Shown piece after piece: positions 53,158-62,081 of a DNA stretch of 64,000 bases; the stretch's first letter is position 1; each line of letters opens with the position of its first letter. The translations under genes were made by a program, and so were the position numbers. This DNA comes from Lysobacter oculi (GTDB lineage: Bacteria > Pseudomonadota > Gammaproteobacteria > Xanthomonadales > Xanthomonadaceae): NCBI RefSeq assembly GCF_003293695.1, contig NZ_CP029556.1, positions 1,684,001-1,748,000 on the forward strand, read 5' to 3'. The notes beneath the pieces were generated by a model. The model searched no databases, had not been told where the DNA came from, and worked only from the letters and a program-made list of their open reading frames with translations.

Positions 53158-53786
53158 CAGGCCGCCAGCGAAACGCCGGTCTTTTCCTTGGCCTCGTCCA
53201 AGCTGACATCTGGCGCCAGCTCGACCAGCTTCAGGCCTTCCGGCGCGACATCGAACACACCCAGCTCGGTAATGATGCGGTTGACCACGCCTACGCCGGT
53301 CAGCGGCAGGGTGCACGCGGGCAGGATCTTGGACGAGCCGGTCTTGGTGGTGTGCTCCATCAGCACGACCACGCGCTTCACGCCGGCCACCAGGTCCATC
53401 GCGCCGCCCATGCCCTTGACCATCTTGCCGGGCACCATCCAGTTGGCGAGGTCACCCTTGTCGGTCACTTCCATCGCGCCGAGGATGGCGAGGTCGATGT
53501 GGCCACCACGGATCATCGCGAACGAATCATGGCTGCCGAAGAAGCTGGCGCCCGGCATCGCGGTCACGGTCTGCTTGCCGGCGTTGATCAGGTCGGCGTC
53601 CAGTTCGGCCTCGGTCGGGAACGGGCCGATGCCGAGCAAGCCGTTTTCGCTCTGCAGCCAGACGTCCATGCCTTCGGGGATGTAGTTCGCCACCAGCGTC
53701 GGCAGTCCGATGCCGAGGTTGACGTAGGCGCCATCGGTGAGCTCCTGCGCGGCACGCTGCGCCATCTGTTCTCGGGTCCAGGCCAT
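53157..53786 (-). CDS. scoB: Succinyl-CoA:3-ketoacid CoA transferase subunit B
   Basis: ScoB is the beta chain of the CoA transferase that activates acetoacetate with succinyl-CoA. The 209-residue protein contains the catalytic-glutamate region [13 protein letters not shown] (about 46-58). It also has [39 protein letters not shown] and [11 protein letters not shown]. The start at 53786 lies 1 bp after the scoA stop. It operates as an A2B2 complex with ScoA. Confidence 0.95.
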
Positions 53787-53787
53787 G

Positions 53788-54498
53788 TCAGTTGCCCTCC
53801 GTGCGGATGGTGCGCTGTTCGATGCGCTTCTCGGGCGTGGCGTTGACCACGATACGGTCGACGTAGATGCCGGGCAGATGGACGTGGTCGGGATCGATGT
53901 CGCCGATCTCCACCAGTTCCTCCACTTCCGCGATGCAGGTCCTGCCGGCCATCGCGCACGCCGGGTTGAAGTTGCGCGCGGTCTTGCGGAAGACGAGGTT
54001 GCCGGCCTTGTCGGCCTTCCACGCCTTGACCAGCGAGACATCGGCCTTGAGCGCGGTTTCTAGCACGTAATGGCGGCCGTCGATTTCGCGGGTCTCCTTG
54101 CCCTCGGCCACGACCGTGCCGAAGCCCGTCGCGGTGAAGAATGCGGGGATGCCGGCGCCACCCGCACGCAGGCGCTCGGCCAGCGTGCCCTGCGGATTGA
54201 ACTCCAGTTCGAGTTCGCCGGCCAGGAACTGGCGCTCGAACTCCTTGTTCTCGCCGACGTACGACGAAATCATCTTGCGGATCTGACGCGTGCCCAGCAA
54301 TTGCCCGAGGCCGAACCCATCGACACCGGCGTTGTTGGAGATGACGGTCAGCTGCTTGACGCCGGAATCGCGCAATGCGGCGATCAAGGCTTCCGGGATG
54401 CCGCACAGGCCGAAACCGCCGACGGCCAGCGTCTGGCCATCGGCGACAATGCCCTCGAGCGCGGTACGCGCATCGGGCTGGAGCTTGCTTTGACTCAT
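53788..54498 (-). CDS. scoA: Succinyl-CoA:3-ketoacid CoA transferase subunit A
   Basis: ScoA is the alpha chain of the CoA transferase. The 236-residue protein shows the family motif [17 protein letters not shown] (the glycine-rich CoA loop, about 25-41), followed by [33 protein letters not shown] and [16 protein letters not shown] 54498 is preferred over a GTG at 54507. It is the first gene of scoA-scoB-mutarotase; the 144-bp gap to rmlD holds only weak promoter-like sequence (TAAACT on the minus strand). Confidence 0.95.
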
Positions 54499-54642
54499 CG
54501 GGCGCACACCATGAAGGGACGTCCGGCTAGTTTAGCCTGCCGGGTCGGCGCGGCCTCTACCGTGGCGCATTGTCCGAAGGTACTAGGTGGCCCTGTTCCA
54601 ACGCGCTACACCACACGATGCATCCAAAAGCGCGGGCTGCGA

Positions 54643-55545
54643 TCAACGGGATGCCACGATCTCATCCAGCACAGACATCAAGGCGTCGCGCCAATCAGGA
54701 AGCTGGATGCCCCAGTCCTGCGCGAGGCTGGTGTTGTCCAGCACCGACCATGCAGGACGCTTCGCAGGCGTCGGAAAGTCCGCGGTCGTGATCGCGGAAA
54801 CGACGGGCTTCCTGGCGAGCAATCCGCGCTCGAATGCACCTTCGATGATCGCCTCCGCGAAGCCATGCCAACTTGTCTGCCCGTGTGGCGTGAGATGCCA
54901 AAGGCCGGTTTTTCGATCCCGGGCATTGACGATTCGCGCAGTCACATCCGCTATGAGCGCTGCCGGCGTCGGCGTGCCGATCTGGTCGCCCACCACGCGC
55001 AGCTCGTCGCGCTCGTGGGCGAGGGGGAGCATCGTCAGCAGGAAGTTCTTACCGTGCGACGCATAGACCCATGCCGTGCGCAGGATCGCGTGATCGCATC
55101 CCGATGCGCGGATGGCCTCCTCGCCCGCGAGTTTGCTGGCGCCATAGATGCCGAGCGGCGCGGTGGCTTGGTCAGGCGTATAAGGCACCGCGCCTGCACC
55201 ATCGAACACATAGTCCGTTGAATAGTGGATGAGGTAGGCGCCGTTTCCCGCACAGGCCCAAGCGATCGCGCCGGGCGATTCGACATTGGCACGGAATGCG
55301 GCTTCGGGCTCGGATTCGGCCTTGTCGACCGCGGTGTATGCAGCGGCATTGACGACCACGTCCGGCGCTATCCGGCGGACAACGTCAGCCACGCCGTGCG
55401 GGTCATCGAAATCGGCTTGTTCGCACTGCGCACCATCGGCAAGCGCGCCGTTGCGCGTGGCACAGACCACATCGCCCAGTTCGGCAAGACTCCGCCTGCA
55501 TTCCGTGCCGACCTGCCCGTTCGCACCCAGCAGGAGGATCTTCAT
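54643..55545 (-). CDS. rmlD: dTDP-4-dehydrorhamnose reductase
   Basis: RmlD performs the last step of dTDP-L-rhamnose synthesis, an NADPH-dependent reduction. The 300-residue SDR has the N-terminal GANGQVGTE motif, NAAAYTAVDKAESEPE, the catalytic YSTDYVFDG and YGASKLAGEEA (YxxxK). The start at 55545 overlaps the rmlC stop (ATGA). It is the last gene of the polysaccharide transcript in this window. Confidence 0.96.
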   Translation of the reverse strand: MKILLLGANGQVGTECRRSLAELGDVVCATRNGALADGAQCEQADFDDPHGVADVVRRIAPDVVVNAAAYTAVDKAESEPEAAFRANVESPGAIAWACAGNGAYLIHYSTDYVFDGAGAVPYTPDQATAPLGIYGASKLAGEEAIRASGCDHAILRTAWVYASHGKNFLLTMLPLAHERDELRVVGDQIGTPTPAALIADVTARIVNARDRKTGLWHLTPHGQTSWHGFAEAIIEGAFERGLLARKPVVSAITTADFPTPAKRPAWSVLDNTSLAQDWGIQLPDWRDALMSVLDEIVASR

Positions 55546-56099
55546 GGCGTGTAGCGCGGCAGCCGGTCTTGGGGGATGTCCGCAAGGAACGGCGCGACCA
55601 GATCCTTCGCCGACAGCGAGGGCGACGCTACCGGCCAATCGATCGCCAGCTGGGCATCATTCCAGGAGATGTTGGCGTCGGCCTGCGCATCGTACGTTTC
55701 GGTGCACAGGTAGGTGAAAACCGCTCGCTCGCTCAGGGTCACGAAGCCGTGGGCGAAGCCTTCCGGTATCCAGAAGTGGCGCTTGCTTTCTGCATTCAGC
55801 ACGACCGCGGTCCATTTGCCGAACGTCGGTGATCCGCGACGGATATCCACCGCGACATCCCAGACCTCGCCTTCCACCACGGATACGTACTTCCCCTGCG
55901 GCTTCGGCCACTGGTAGTGCAGGCCGCGCAACACGCCCTGCGCGGACGACGAGACGTTGCCCTGCTTCCACTGCAGGTCCAGCCCAAGCGTTGCCAGCTT
56001 GTCCGCATTGAAGGACTCGAAGAAAAACCCGCGGTCGTCACCGAATACGCGCGGCTCGAAGATCAGGCAGCCCGGAAGATCCGTCTCAATGACTTTCAC
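55542..56099 (-). CDS. rmlC: dTDP-4-dehydrorhamnose 3,5-epimerase
   Basis: RmlC is a cupin epimerase that converts dTDP-4-keto-6-deoxyglucose to the L-lyxo form. The 185-residue protein has [39 protein letters not shown] with the catalytic His, and [11 protein letters not shown]. The start is GTG 56099 in a GTGA overlap with the rmlA stop. Longer in-frame sequence upstream lies within rmlA. Confidence 0.96.
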   Translation of the reverse strand: MKVIETDLPGCLIFEPRVFGDDRGFFFESFNADKLATLGLDLQWKQGNVSSSAQGVLRGLHYQWPKPQGKYVSVVEGEVWDVAVDIRRGSPTFGKWTAVVLNAESKRHFWIPEGFAHGFVTLSERAVFTYLCTETYDAQADANISWNDAQLAIDWPVASPSLSAKDLVAPFLADIPQDRLPRYTP

Positions 56100-56980
56100 G
56101 GCACGTAGCCCCGCTCTGGCAGGCTCATCAAATACTGGCCATAACCGTTCTTGGCAAGCGGCTTTGCCAACTCCATCAATTGTTCGGCATCGATCCAGCC
56201 GTTGTGGAATGCGATTTCTTCCGGACATGACACGCGCAGTCCCTGACGCTGCTCGATCGTGGCGATATAATTCGCCGCTTCCACCAGCGATTGGTGGGTA
56301 CCCGTATCCAGCCAGGCGTAACCGCGCCCCAGTTGCTCAAGGTGCAGGGAGCCCTCTTCGAGATAGACCTTGTTGAGGTCGGTGATTTCCAGCTCACCGC
56401 GCGGCGAGGGTTTTAGTCCGGCCGCGAATTCCGTTGCCCGGCCATCGTAGAAATACAGTCCGGTCACCGCATAGTTGGAGCGCGGGTGGGCCGGCTTTTC
56501 CTCCAACCCGATTACTCTGCCCTGCACGTCGAACTCCGCCACGCCGTAGCGTTCCGGATCCTGCACCCAGTAACCGAAGACCGTAGCACCAGTTTCTCGT
56601 GTATCCGCGCGTTTCAACATCGCGGTCAAGCCTGGGCCATGGAAGATGTTGTCGCCCAGCACTAAGCAGCTCGGCGCGCCATTTAGAAACTCCCTGCCTA
56701 GAATGAAAGCCTGCGCCAAGCCATCGGGACTCGGCTGCGCGACGTACGCGAACTCCATGCCCCATTGCGAACCATCACCCAACAACGCCTTGAACAAGCC
56801 TTGCTCATGGGGAGTGTTGATGATCAGTACCTCGCGGATGCCGGCCAGCATCAGCACACTGAGCGGGTAGTAAATCATCGGCTTGTCATAGACCGGCAAG
56901 AGCTGTTTGCTGATCGCCTGAGTAATCGGATATAGCCTTGTACCAGAACCGCCTGCGAGGATGATCCCTTTACGATTCAT
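56096..56980 (-). CDS. rmlA: Glucose-1-phosphate thymidylyltransferase
   Basis: RmlA makes dTDP-glucose from glucose-1-phosphate and dTTP. The 294-residue protein begins with the nucleotide-binding motif [20 protein letters not shown] and has [20 protein letters not shown] and [12 protein letters not shown]. The allosteric/C-terminal region [14 protein letters not shown] is also present. The start lies 12 bp after rmlB with a GAGGAA ribosome binding site. Local GC is only about 56% over 56641-56940 by hand count, the lowest I counted among genes in the window. Confidence 0.97.
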   Translation of the reverse strand: MNRKGIILAGGSGTRLYPITQAISKQLLPVYDKPMIYYPLSVLMLAGIREVLIINTPHEQGLFKALLGDGSQWGMEFAYVAQPSPDGLAQAFILGREFLNGAPSCLVLGDNIFHGPGLTAMLKRADTRETGATVFGYWVQDPERYGVAEFDVQGRVIGLEEKPAHPRSNYAVTGLYFYDGRATEFAAGLKPSPRGELEITDLNKVYLEEGSLHLEQLGRGYAWLDTGTHQSLVEAANYIATIEQRQGLRVSCPEEIAFHNGWIDAEQLMELAKPLAKNGYGQYLMSLPERGYVP

Positions 56981-56992
56981 TCGTATGATTCC

Positions 56993-58045
56993 TCAGGCCC
57001 GGCCAATCCGTTCCAGACGATAACTACCATCCAGCACCCGAGTAACCCACCGCTGATTGGCCAGATACCATTCCACCGTCTTTGCGATGCCCTGTTCGAA
57101 GGTGTGGGACGGCTCCCAGCCCAGCTCCCGCTTAAGCCTAGACGCATCGATCGCATAGCGGCGATCATGGCCGGGACGGTCGCGCACATAGGTGATCTGC
57201 TCTTCGTACTTCACGCCATCGGCGCGCGGAGCACATTCATCCATCACCGCACAGATGGCGTTTACCACCTCGACATTCTGGCGCTCGGAATTGCCACCGA
57301 CGTTGTAAGTCTCGCCCACCCGCCCGCCCTCCAGCACGCGCTGGATAGCCGAGCAGTGGTCACTCACATACAGCCAGTCGCGCACGTTCTTTCCATCACC
57401 GTAGATCGGCAAGCGCTCGCCGGCGATGGCTTTGGCGATGACGAGCGGGATCAGTTTTTCCGGAAACTGGTACGGCCCGTAGTTGTTCGAGCAATTCGTC
57501 GTCAGGACCGGAAGTCCGTAGGTGTGGTGGAAGGCGCGGACAAGGTGGTCGGAGGCGGCCTTAGAGGCCGAATAAGGTGAGTTCGGCGCATACGAGGTTT
57601 CCTCCGTGAACAGTCCCGTATCACCCAGCGAACCGTAGACCTCGTCCGTCGATACGTGGAGGAACCGGAACCGCTCCGCGGCCTCCCCCTCCAATGACCT
57701 CCAGTAGTCACGCACAGCTTCCAGCAAGCCGAGGGTACCTACAACGTTAGTCTGCACGAAGACCGCCGGACCATCTATGGAGCGGTCGACGTGGCTCTCG
57801 GCGGCGAAATTGATCACCGCTTGGGGACGATGCTCGTCCAGCAGACGCTTCACCAGCCCGGCGTCGCCGATGTCGCCACGGACGAAGATGTGATCGACAT
57901 GGCCATCGAGCGAGGAAAGGGTATCCAGATTGCCCGCATATGTCAGTGCATCGAGGTTGACGATCGTCACGCCACTTTGCACTGCGTGCAGGACGAAGTT
58001 CCCGCCTATGAAGCCCGCCCCGCCTGTGACGATCCATGTGGGCAT
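56993..58045 (-). CDS. rmlB: dTDP-glucose 4,6-dehydratase
   Basis: RmlB makes dTDP-4-keto-6-deoxyglucose using tightly bound NAD. The 350-residue extended SDR has the N-terminal WIVTGGAGFIGGNFVLHAV, the AAESHVDRSID motif, HVSTDEVYGSLG and YSASKAASDHLVRAFHHTYG (catalytic YxxxK). ATG 58045 gives the standard start. A TTG at 58057 would overlap the preceding stop as TTGA, in the style of this operon, and cannot be excluded. Confidence 0.96.
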   Translation of the reverse strand: MPTWIVTGGAGFIGGNFVLHAVQSGVTIVNLDALTYAGNLDTLSSLDGHVDHIFVRGDIGDAGLVKRLLDEHRPQAVINFAAESHVDRSIDGPAVFVQTNVVGTLGLLEAVRDYWRSLEGEAAERFRFLHVSTDEVYGSLGDTGLFTEETSYAPNSPYSASKAASDHLVRAFHHTYGLPVLTTNCSNNYGPYQFPEKLIPLVIAKAIAGERLPIYGDGKNVRDWLYVSDHCSAIQRVLEGGRVGETYNVGGNSERQNVEVVNAICAVMDECAPRADGVKYEEQITYVRDRPGHDRRYAIDASRLKRELGWEPSHTFEQGIAKTVEWYLANQRWVTRVLDGSYRLERIGRA

Positions 58046-58053
58046 TTGCCTGC

Positions 58054-59409
58054 TCAACCAAAGCGTTCCAAGAGGTCGGTGATCTCGCCGACACGATCCT
58101 CAAGCAGAGATGGGTCGGCGCGTGTTTCGACATTCAGCCGCAACAGTGGCTCGGTGTTGGACATTCTCAGGTTGTAACGCCAGGCACCGAAGTCCGCCGA
58201 AAATCCATCGGTATGATCCATCACGGGATTGTGGGCTGCATATTTCGCCGCAATGGCATGGATGGCTGCCTGCGGTTCGGCGACCTTGAAATTGATCTCG
58301 CCGCTGCATGGGAAGCGCCGCATGCGCTCATCCACCAATTCCCCAAGTGTCAGTCCGCTGTCGGAAATGAGCCCCGCGACGAGAAGCCAGGGGATCATGC
58401 CGGAGTCGCAATACGCGAAATCGCGGAAATAATGATGAGCACTCATCTCGCCGCCGTATATCGCATTCTCCTGACGCATGCGCTCCTTGATGAACGCGTG
58501 TCCGGTCTTGGACATGATCGGCACGCCTCCCGCCTCGCGCACGATCTCCTGCGTGTTCCAGACCAGCCGGGGATCGTGTATGACCTTGCTGCCCGGCGCG
58601 CGTTCCAGCATGGACCGCGCAAGCAATCCGACTAGGTAGTAGCCCTCGATGAAGCGTCCGTCGCCATCGAAGAAGAAGCAGCGGTCGAAGTCGCCGTCCC
58701 AGGCGATGCCCATGTCGGCACCGTGTGCACGCACGGCATCGCTCGTGGCGGATCGGCTTGCCGGCAGCAGCGGATTGGGAATCCCGTTGGGGAAGGTGCC
58801 GTCCGGATCGTGCTGAATGCGCACGAACTCCATGGGCAGATGTTGGGCCAATGCATCCACCACAAGACCGGCTCCGCCATTTCCTGCATTGACGATGACC
58901 TTGAGTGGACGCCATTTCTCGGCATCGACATAACCAAGCAGATGGTGCACGTAGCCGGATCTGTCAGGGTCAACCAGCTTCTCGGGCGATGCTGCCGGCG
59001 AACGCATTGGCTCGTTGCCGATCGACCAATCGCGCAGCGCGTGCAGCCCGCTGTCGCCGCTGATCGGGCGCGCGCCCTTGCGAACCAGCTTCATGCCGTT
59101 GTAGTCCATCGGGTTGTGGCTGGCGGTCACCATGACCCCGCCTGCAGCATTCCGCGCGTCGGTCTGGTAATAGACCTCCTCGGTACCGCATAGACCGATA
59201 TCGATAATCCCGCGTCCGCCTGCCGCCAGTCCGTGCGAAACCGCATCCGCAAGTACCGGGCTTGTGAGGCGAACGTCATGGCCAACCACGACCAGCCCGC
59301 CCCCCAACTGCAACGACAACGCATACCCGATCCGTTCCGCAAGCGCCTCGTTCAGCTCGCCCGGCACCTTGCCACGAATGTCATAAGCCTTGAAACACTG
59401 CGATTGCAT
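58054..59409 (-). CDS. Phosphomannomutase (ManB/CpsG type)
   Basis: This enzyme interconverts mannose-6-P and mannose-1-P for GDP-mannose-type sugars; phosphoglucomutase activity is possible in this family. The 451-residue alpha-D-phosphohexomutase has the phosphoserine loop TASHNPMDYNGMK (about 94-106), the metal site WDGDFDRCFFFDGDG, the sugar-specificity loop GGEMSAHHYFRD and the phosphate site RMSNTEPLLRLN. ATG 59409 has AGG upstream; a GTG at 59418 is an alternative. It lies between galE and rmlB. Confidence 0.93.
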   Translation of the reverse strand: MQSQCFKAYDIRGKVPGELNEALAERIGYALSLQLGGGLVVVGHDVRLTSPVLADAVSHGLAAGGRGIIDIGLCGTEEVYYQTDARNAAGGVMVTASHNPMDYNGMKLVRKGARPISGDSGLHALRDWSIGNEPMRSPAASPEKLVDPDRSGYVHHLLGYVDAEKWRPLKVIVNAGNGGAGLVVDALAQHLPMEFVRIQHDPDGTFPNGIPNPLLPASRSATSDAVRAHGADMGIAWDGDFDRCFFFDGDGRFIEGYYLVGLLARSMLERAPGSKVIHDPRLVWNTQEIVREAGGVPIMSKTGHAFIKERMRQENAIYGGEMSAHHYFRDFAYCDSGMIPWLLVAGLISDSGLTLGELVDERMRRFPCSGEINFKVAEPQAAIHAIAAKYAAHNPVMDHTDGFSADFGAWRYNLRMSNTEPLLRLNVETRADPSLLEDRVGEITDLLERFG

Positions 59410-59424
59410 GCGATGCACCTGTCA

Positions 59425-60414
59425 TCAGAAAGCGGGAGCGCGATGCCACTCCCAAGCCGTAGCAACGATATCGTCGATCCTGACGTAGCGTGGCTGCCAA
59501 CCCAGATCGCTGCGCGCGCGTTCGGAGGCAGCGACGAGGACCGGGGGATCCCCGGGCCGTCTCCTGTCGTATCGCACGGGCACCTGCACACCAGTCACGC
59601 GGCTCACGCTTTCGATGACCTCCAGCACCGAATAGCCCTGCCCACTCCCGAGGTTGAAGACGTGCGATCCCTCGTTTGCGTGCATGTGGTCGATGGCGCG
59701 CAGATGTGCGTCGGCCAAGTCGTCCACATGCACGAAATCACGGATGCAGGTGCCATCACGCGTTTCGTAGTCGCTGCCGAACACGCTTACGGGTGTGCCC
59801 TGCTCGAGCGCTGCCCGCATCACGTTCGGGATCAGATGCGTCTCGGGCTGGTGTGACTCCCCGATCCGGTGTCGTGGCGAAGCTCCTGCGGCATTGAAGT
59901 AGCGCAGGCTCACCGATCGCATTCCGTGCGCTTCGGCGGCGTCGGCCAGGATGCGTTCGACGAAAAGTTTGCTTGTGCCGTAGGGATTGATGGGCTTGCA
60001 CGGATGCGCTTCATCGATCAGATCGCTGCATGGGATTCCATACACCGCGGCTGTGGAGGAGAAGACGAGCTTCCCAACGCCTGCATCCCTCATCGCCGAC
60101 AGCAGATTGAGCGTCGCAGCCGTGTTGTTGCGATAGTATTTCAACGGATCGCGCACGGACTCGCCCACGAGCGAACTTGCACAGAAATGCATGACGGCAT
60201 CGAAGCGCCGCTCCGCCAGCAGCTTCGTCATCGCGGCCTCGTCGGCGATGTCGCCCACGATCAGCTCAATGCCCGACACGGACTCAGCGTGACCGGTCGA
60301 CAGGTTGTCCAGCACAACGAGATCATGGCCCGCATCGACCAAGGCATTGCTCATGTGGCTGCCAATGTAGCCAGCACCGCCGCAAACGAGGATATTCATC
60401 CGTTGCTCAGGCAT
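59425..60414 (-). CDS. galE: UDP-glucose 4-epimerase
   Basis: GalE interconverts UDP-glucose and UDP-galactose (or the N-acetyl forms). The 329-residue extended SDR has ILVCGGAGYIGSHMSNALVD, the FSSTAAVYG Ser motif, YGTSKLFVERIL (YxxxK) and NVFNLGSG-like VFNLGSGQGYSVLEV. ATG 60414 is chosen because AAGGGGG stands at proper spacing. ATG 60399 would give the more usual MNILVCGG start. The gene overlaps the FkbM-type methyltransferase gene by 8 bp. Confidence 0.94.
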   Translation of the reverse strand: MPEQRMNILVCGGAGYIGSHMSNALVDAGHDLVVLDNLSTGHAESVSGIELIVGDIADEAAMTKLLAERRFDAVMHFCASSLVGESVRDPLKYYRNNTAATLNLLSAMRDAGVGKLVFSSTAAVYGIPCSDLIDEAHPCKPINPYGTSKLFVERILADAAEAHGMRSVSLRYFNAAGASPRHRIGESHQPETHLIPNVMRAALEQGTPVSVFGSDYETRDGTCIRDFVHVDDLADAHLRAIDHMHANEGSHVFNLGSGQGYSVLEVIESVSRVTGVQVPVRYDRRRPGDPPVLVAASERARSDLGWQPRYVRIDDIVATAWEWHRAPAF

Positions 60415-62074
60415 GAGCCGCCCCCTTGACTTCCAAAGCCTCCTGCAGCATCTGAGCTACCACATCCCTCCGCGAAGAACGCTTCGGCATGCAAAGCAGA
60501 TTGATGAAACCGCCGTTTGCGGGCGAGAGTTCCGCTTCCATCCGCTCGAACAGCCTGTCCAGATCCAGTGTCCGGAGATGGCCGTTGCCCTCGGACACTT
60601 CGTAGAGTTCGTATTCCCAAGCCAGCAGTTGGTCGAGAATCCGTTTCGGCTCTTCCCCGCTTTCCGTCAAGCCGAAAGGCCAGAACTCCAGGACCATGAC
60701 CGGGCGCCAACCAGCCTCGATGTGGCGCCGAGCCCCGCGCAAAACCCTGCCTTCCGAGCCCTGCGTGTCCGACTTCAGGATGTCGGGCAGCCGGCATGCG
60801 CGGGAGTCCAGAAAGTCGTCAAGGCACACCGTCTCCACATGACCCGACGGCAAGCCACGCTCGCCGTCATCGAAGATGCGGTGATCCCCCAGATTGGTGT
60901 CGCTGCGGAAAAGTGCAGCAACACCCGCCTGTTCGGCGACCGCGCAGCGATGGACATCGACGACCGAATGCACATCGTTCAACGCCAGATTCATGTCCAG
61001 CAACTGTGCATTTGCATGGTCTGGCTCGAATGCATCCACCCGGCCGTGCTCGCCCAAGCATTTTGCGAACAGCACGGAATACCAACCGATGTTTGCCCCG
61101 AGGTCCAGCACGTGGTCACCGGGCAAGCAAAGCCTGCGCAGCAACTCGGTTTCCAATGGCTCCCAGGTTCCGTCGCGGATTATGTCTCCGCTGACATACT
61201 GATCAGGCACCGCGTGCACCGCGAGCGGATAGGGCTCCATGCCGGCCGGGTGAACGATCCGGGTCACGGCATGCGTTGATCCGCTTCCTGCAACCGCCTG
61301 TGCCAGCCACTTAAGTGATGCCTTGTGCCCTTTGGACTGGTCGATCAGCCAGTAGCGAGGCGGCTGGTAAAGCTCTTGAAGCGGATACTGCACAAAGCAG
61401 TCGGCAATGTCGTGGCGCGCGAAAAATGCATTCGTACCGGAAATGTTGCAACACACCGGAACGAATCCAGGAGCAAGCGCATCCACCCACGCCTGCAGAG
61501 ATGCGCCGAAATAGTCGTCGTCCTCCCGAATGTGCGCGGGGCCGTATTGGACAGCGAGCGCAAGCGGAGGCCGGAACTTCGCGTTGTATCCAAGACACAG
61601 GATCTTCGGAGAGATGTGCTCGAGCATCGCCAGGACCACGGCGAGGTCGTTGCCGTCGATGTCCAGCGACATCACGTCGATATCGCGGGTGCTGAGGAAC
61701 CGGCTGCATCGAATCGCCAGCTTGCCGGCATTCGACGTATCCACCATCAACGGGAGCGCCAGCAGGTTCGCGGATGTCTGCCCGATTGCGGAGCTGATGC
61801 GTTCGATGCGAGCGGTGTCGCCATCCACCCAGATGCCACGGTAGCCGTCGAGCAGGAGCTGATGGGTGTTGCTCTGCAAGCCGTCGGCACACCCCACCTC
61901 GATGCAGGTCTTGCCGATCCCAACGCGTCCTTCAATGCGACGCAAGCATTCGGCAATGATTCCATCCTCGTCGCAGCGGGAATAGGATGTCCAGCCGTTG
62001 AGAATCGGGTTTTCGGGCATGTGTTCCCGTATCTCGCCGAGGATCCGGGCCCGTTCGAACGCCAGGTGCGTCAT
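60407..62074 (-). CDS. Tandem FkbM-type methyltransferase
   Basis: This 555-residue protein appears to contain two SAM-methyltransferase-like halves. The N-terminal half (about 25-240) has YSRCDEDGIIAECL, CIEVGCADGLQSNTHQLLLD, GIWVDGD and VMSLDIDGNDL. The C-terminal half (about 320-510) is a clear FkbM domain with HVLDLGANIGWYSVLFAKCL, DAFEPDHANAQLLDMNLAL, ILKSDTQGSEGRVLRGA and MVLEFWP. The region between (about 245-315) is unassigned. ATG 62074 lies 7 bp past the wzt stop. It probably modifies or caps the exported polysaccharide; target unknown. Confidence 0.8.
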   Translation of the reverse strand: MTHLAFERARILGEIREHMPENPILNGWTSYSRCDEDGIIAECLRRIEGRVGIGKTCIEVGCADGLQSNTHQLLLDGYRGIWVDGDTARIERISSAIGQTSANLLALPLMVDTSNAGKLAIRCSRFLSTRDIDVMSLDIDGNDLAVVLAMLEHISPKILCLGYNAKFRPPLALAVQYGPAHIREDDDYFGASLQAWVDALAPGFVPVCCNISGTNAFFARHDIADCFVQYPLQELYQPPRYWLIDQSKGHKASLKWLAQAVAGSGSTHAVTRIVHPAGMEPYPLAVHAVPDQYVSGDIIRDGTWEPLETELLRRLCLPGDHVLDLGANIGWYSVLFAKCLGEHGRVDAFEPDHANAQLLDMNLALNDVHSVVDVHRCAVAEQAGVAALFRSDTNLGDHRIFDDGERGLPSGHVETVCLDDFLDSRACRLPDILKSDTQGSEGRVLRGARRHIEAGWRPVMVLEFWPFGLTESGEEPKRILDQLLAWEYELYEVSEGNGHLRTLDLDRLFERMEAELSPANGGFINLLCMPKRSSRRDVVAQMLQEALEVKGAAHA

Positions 62075-62081
62075 GTCCGCC

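Noticed and set aside
54499..54642. Promoter or gene remnant between scoA and rmlD.
   Set aside because: Only a weak TAAACT hexamer without a -35 was found, and no coding remnant could be recognised.
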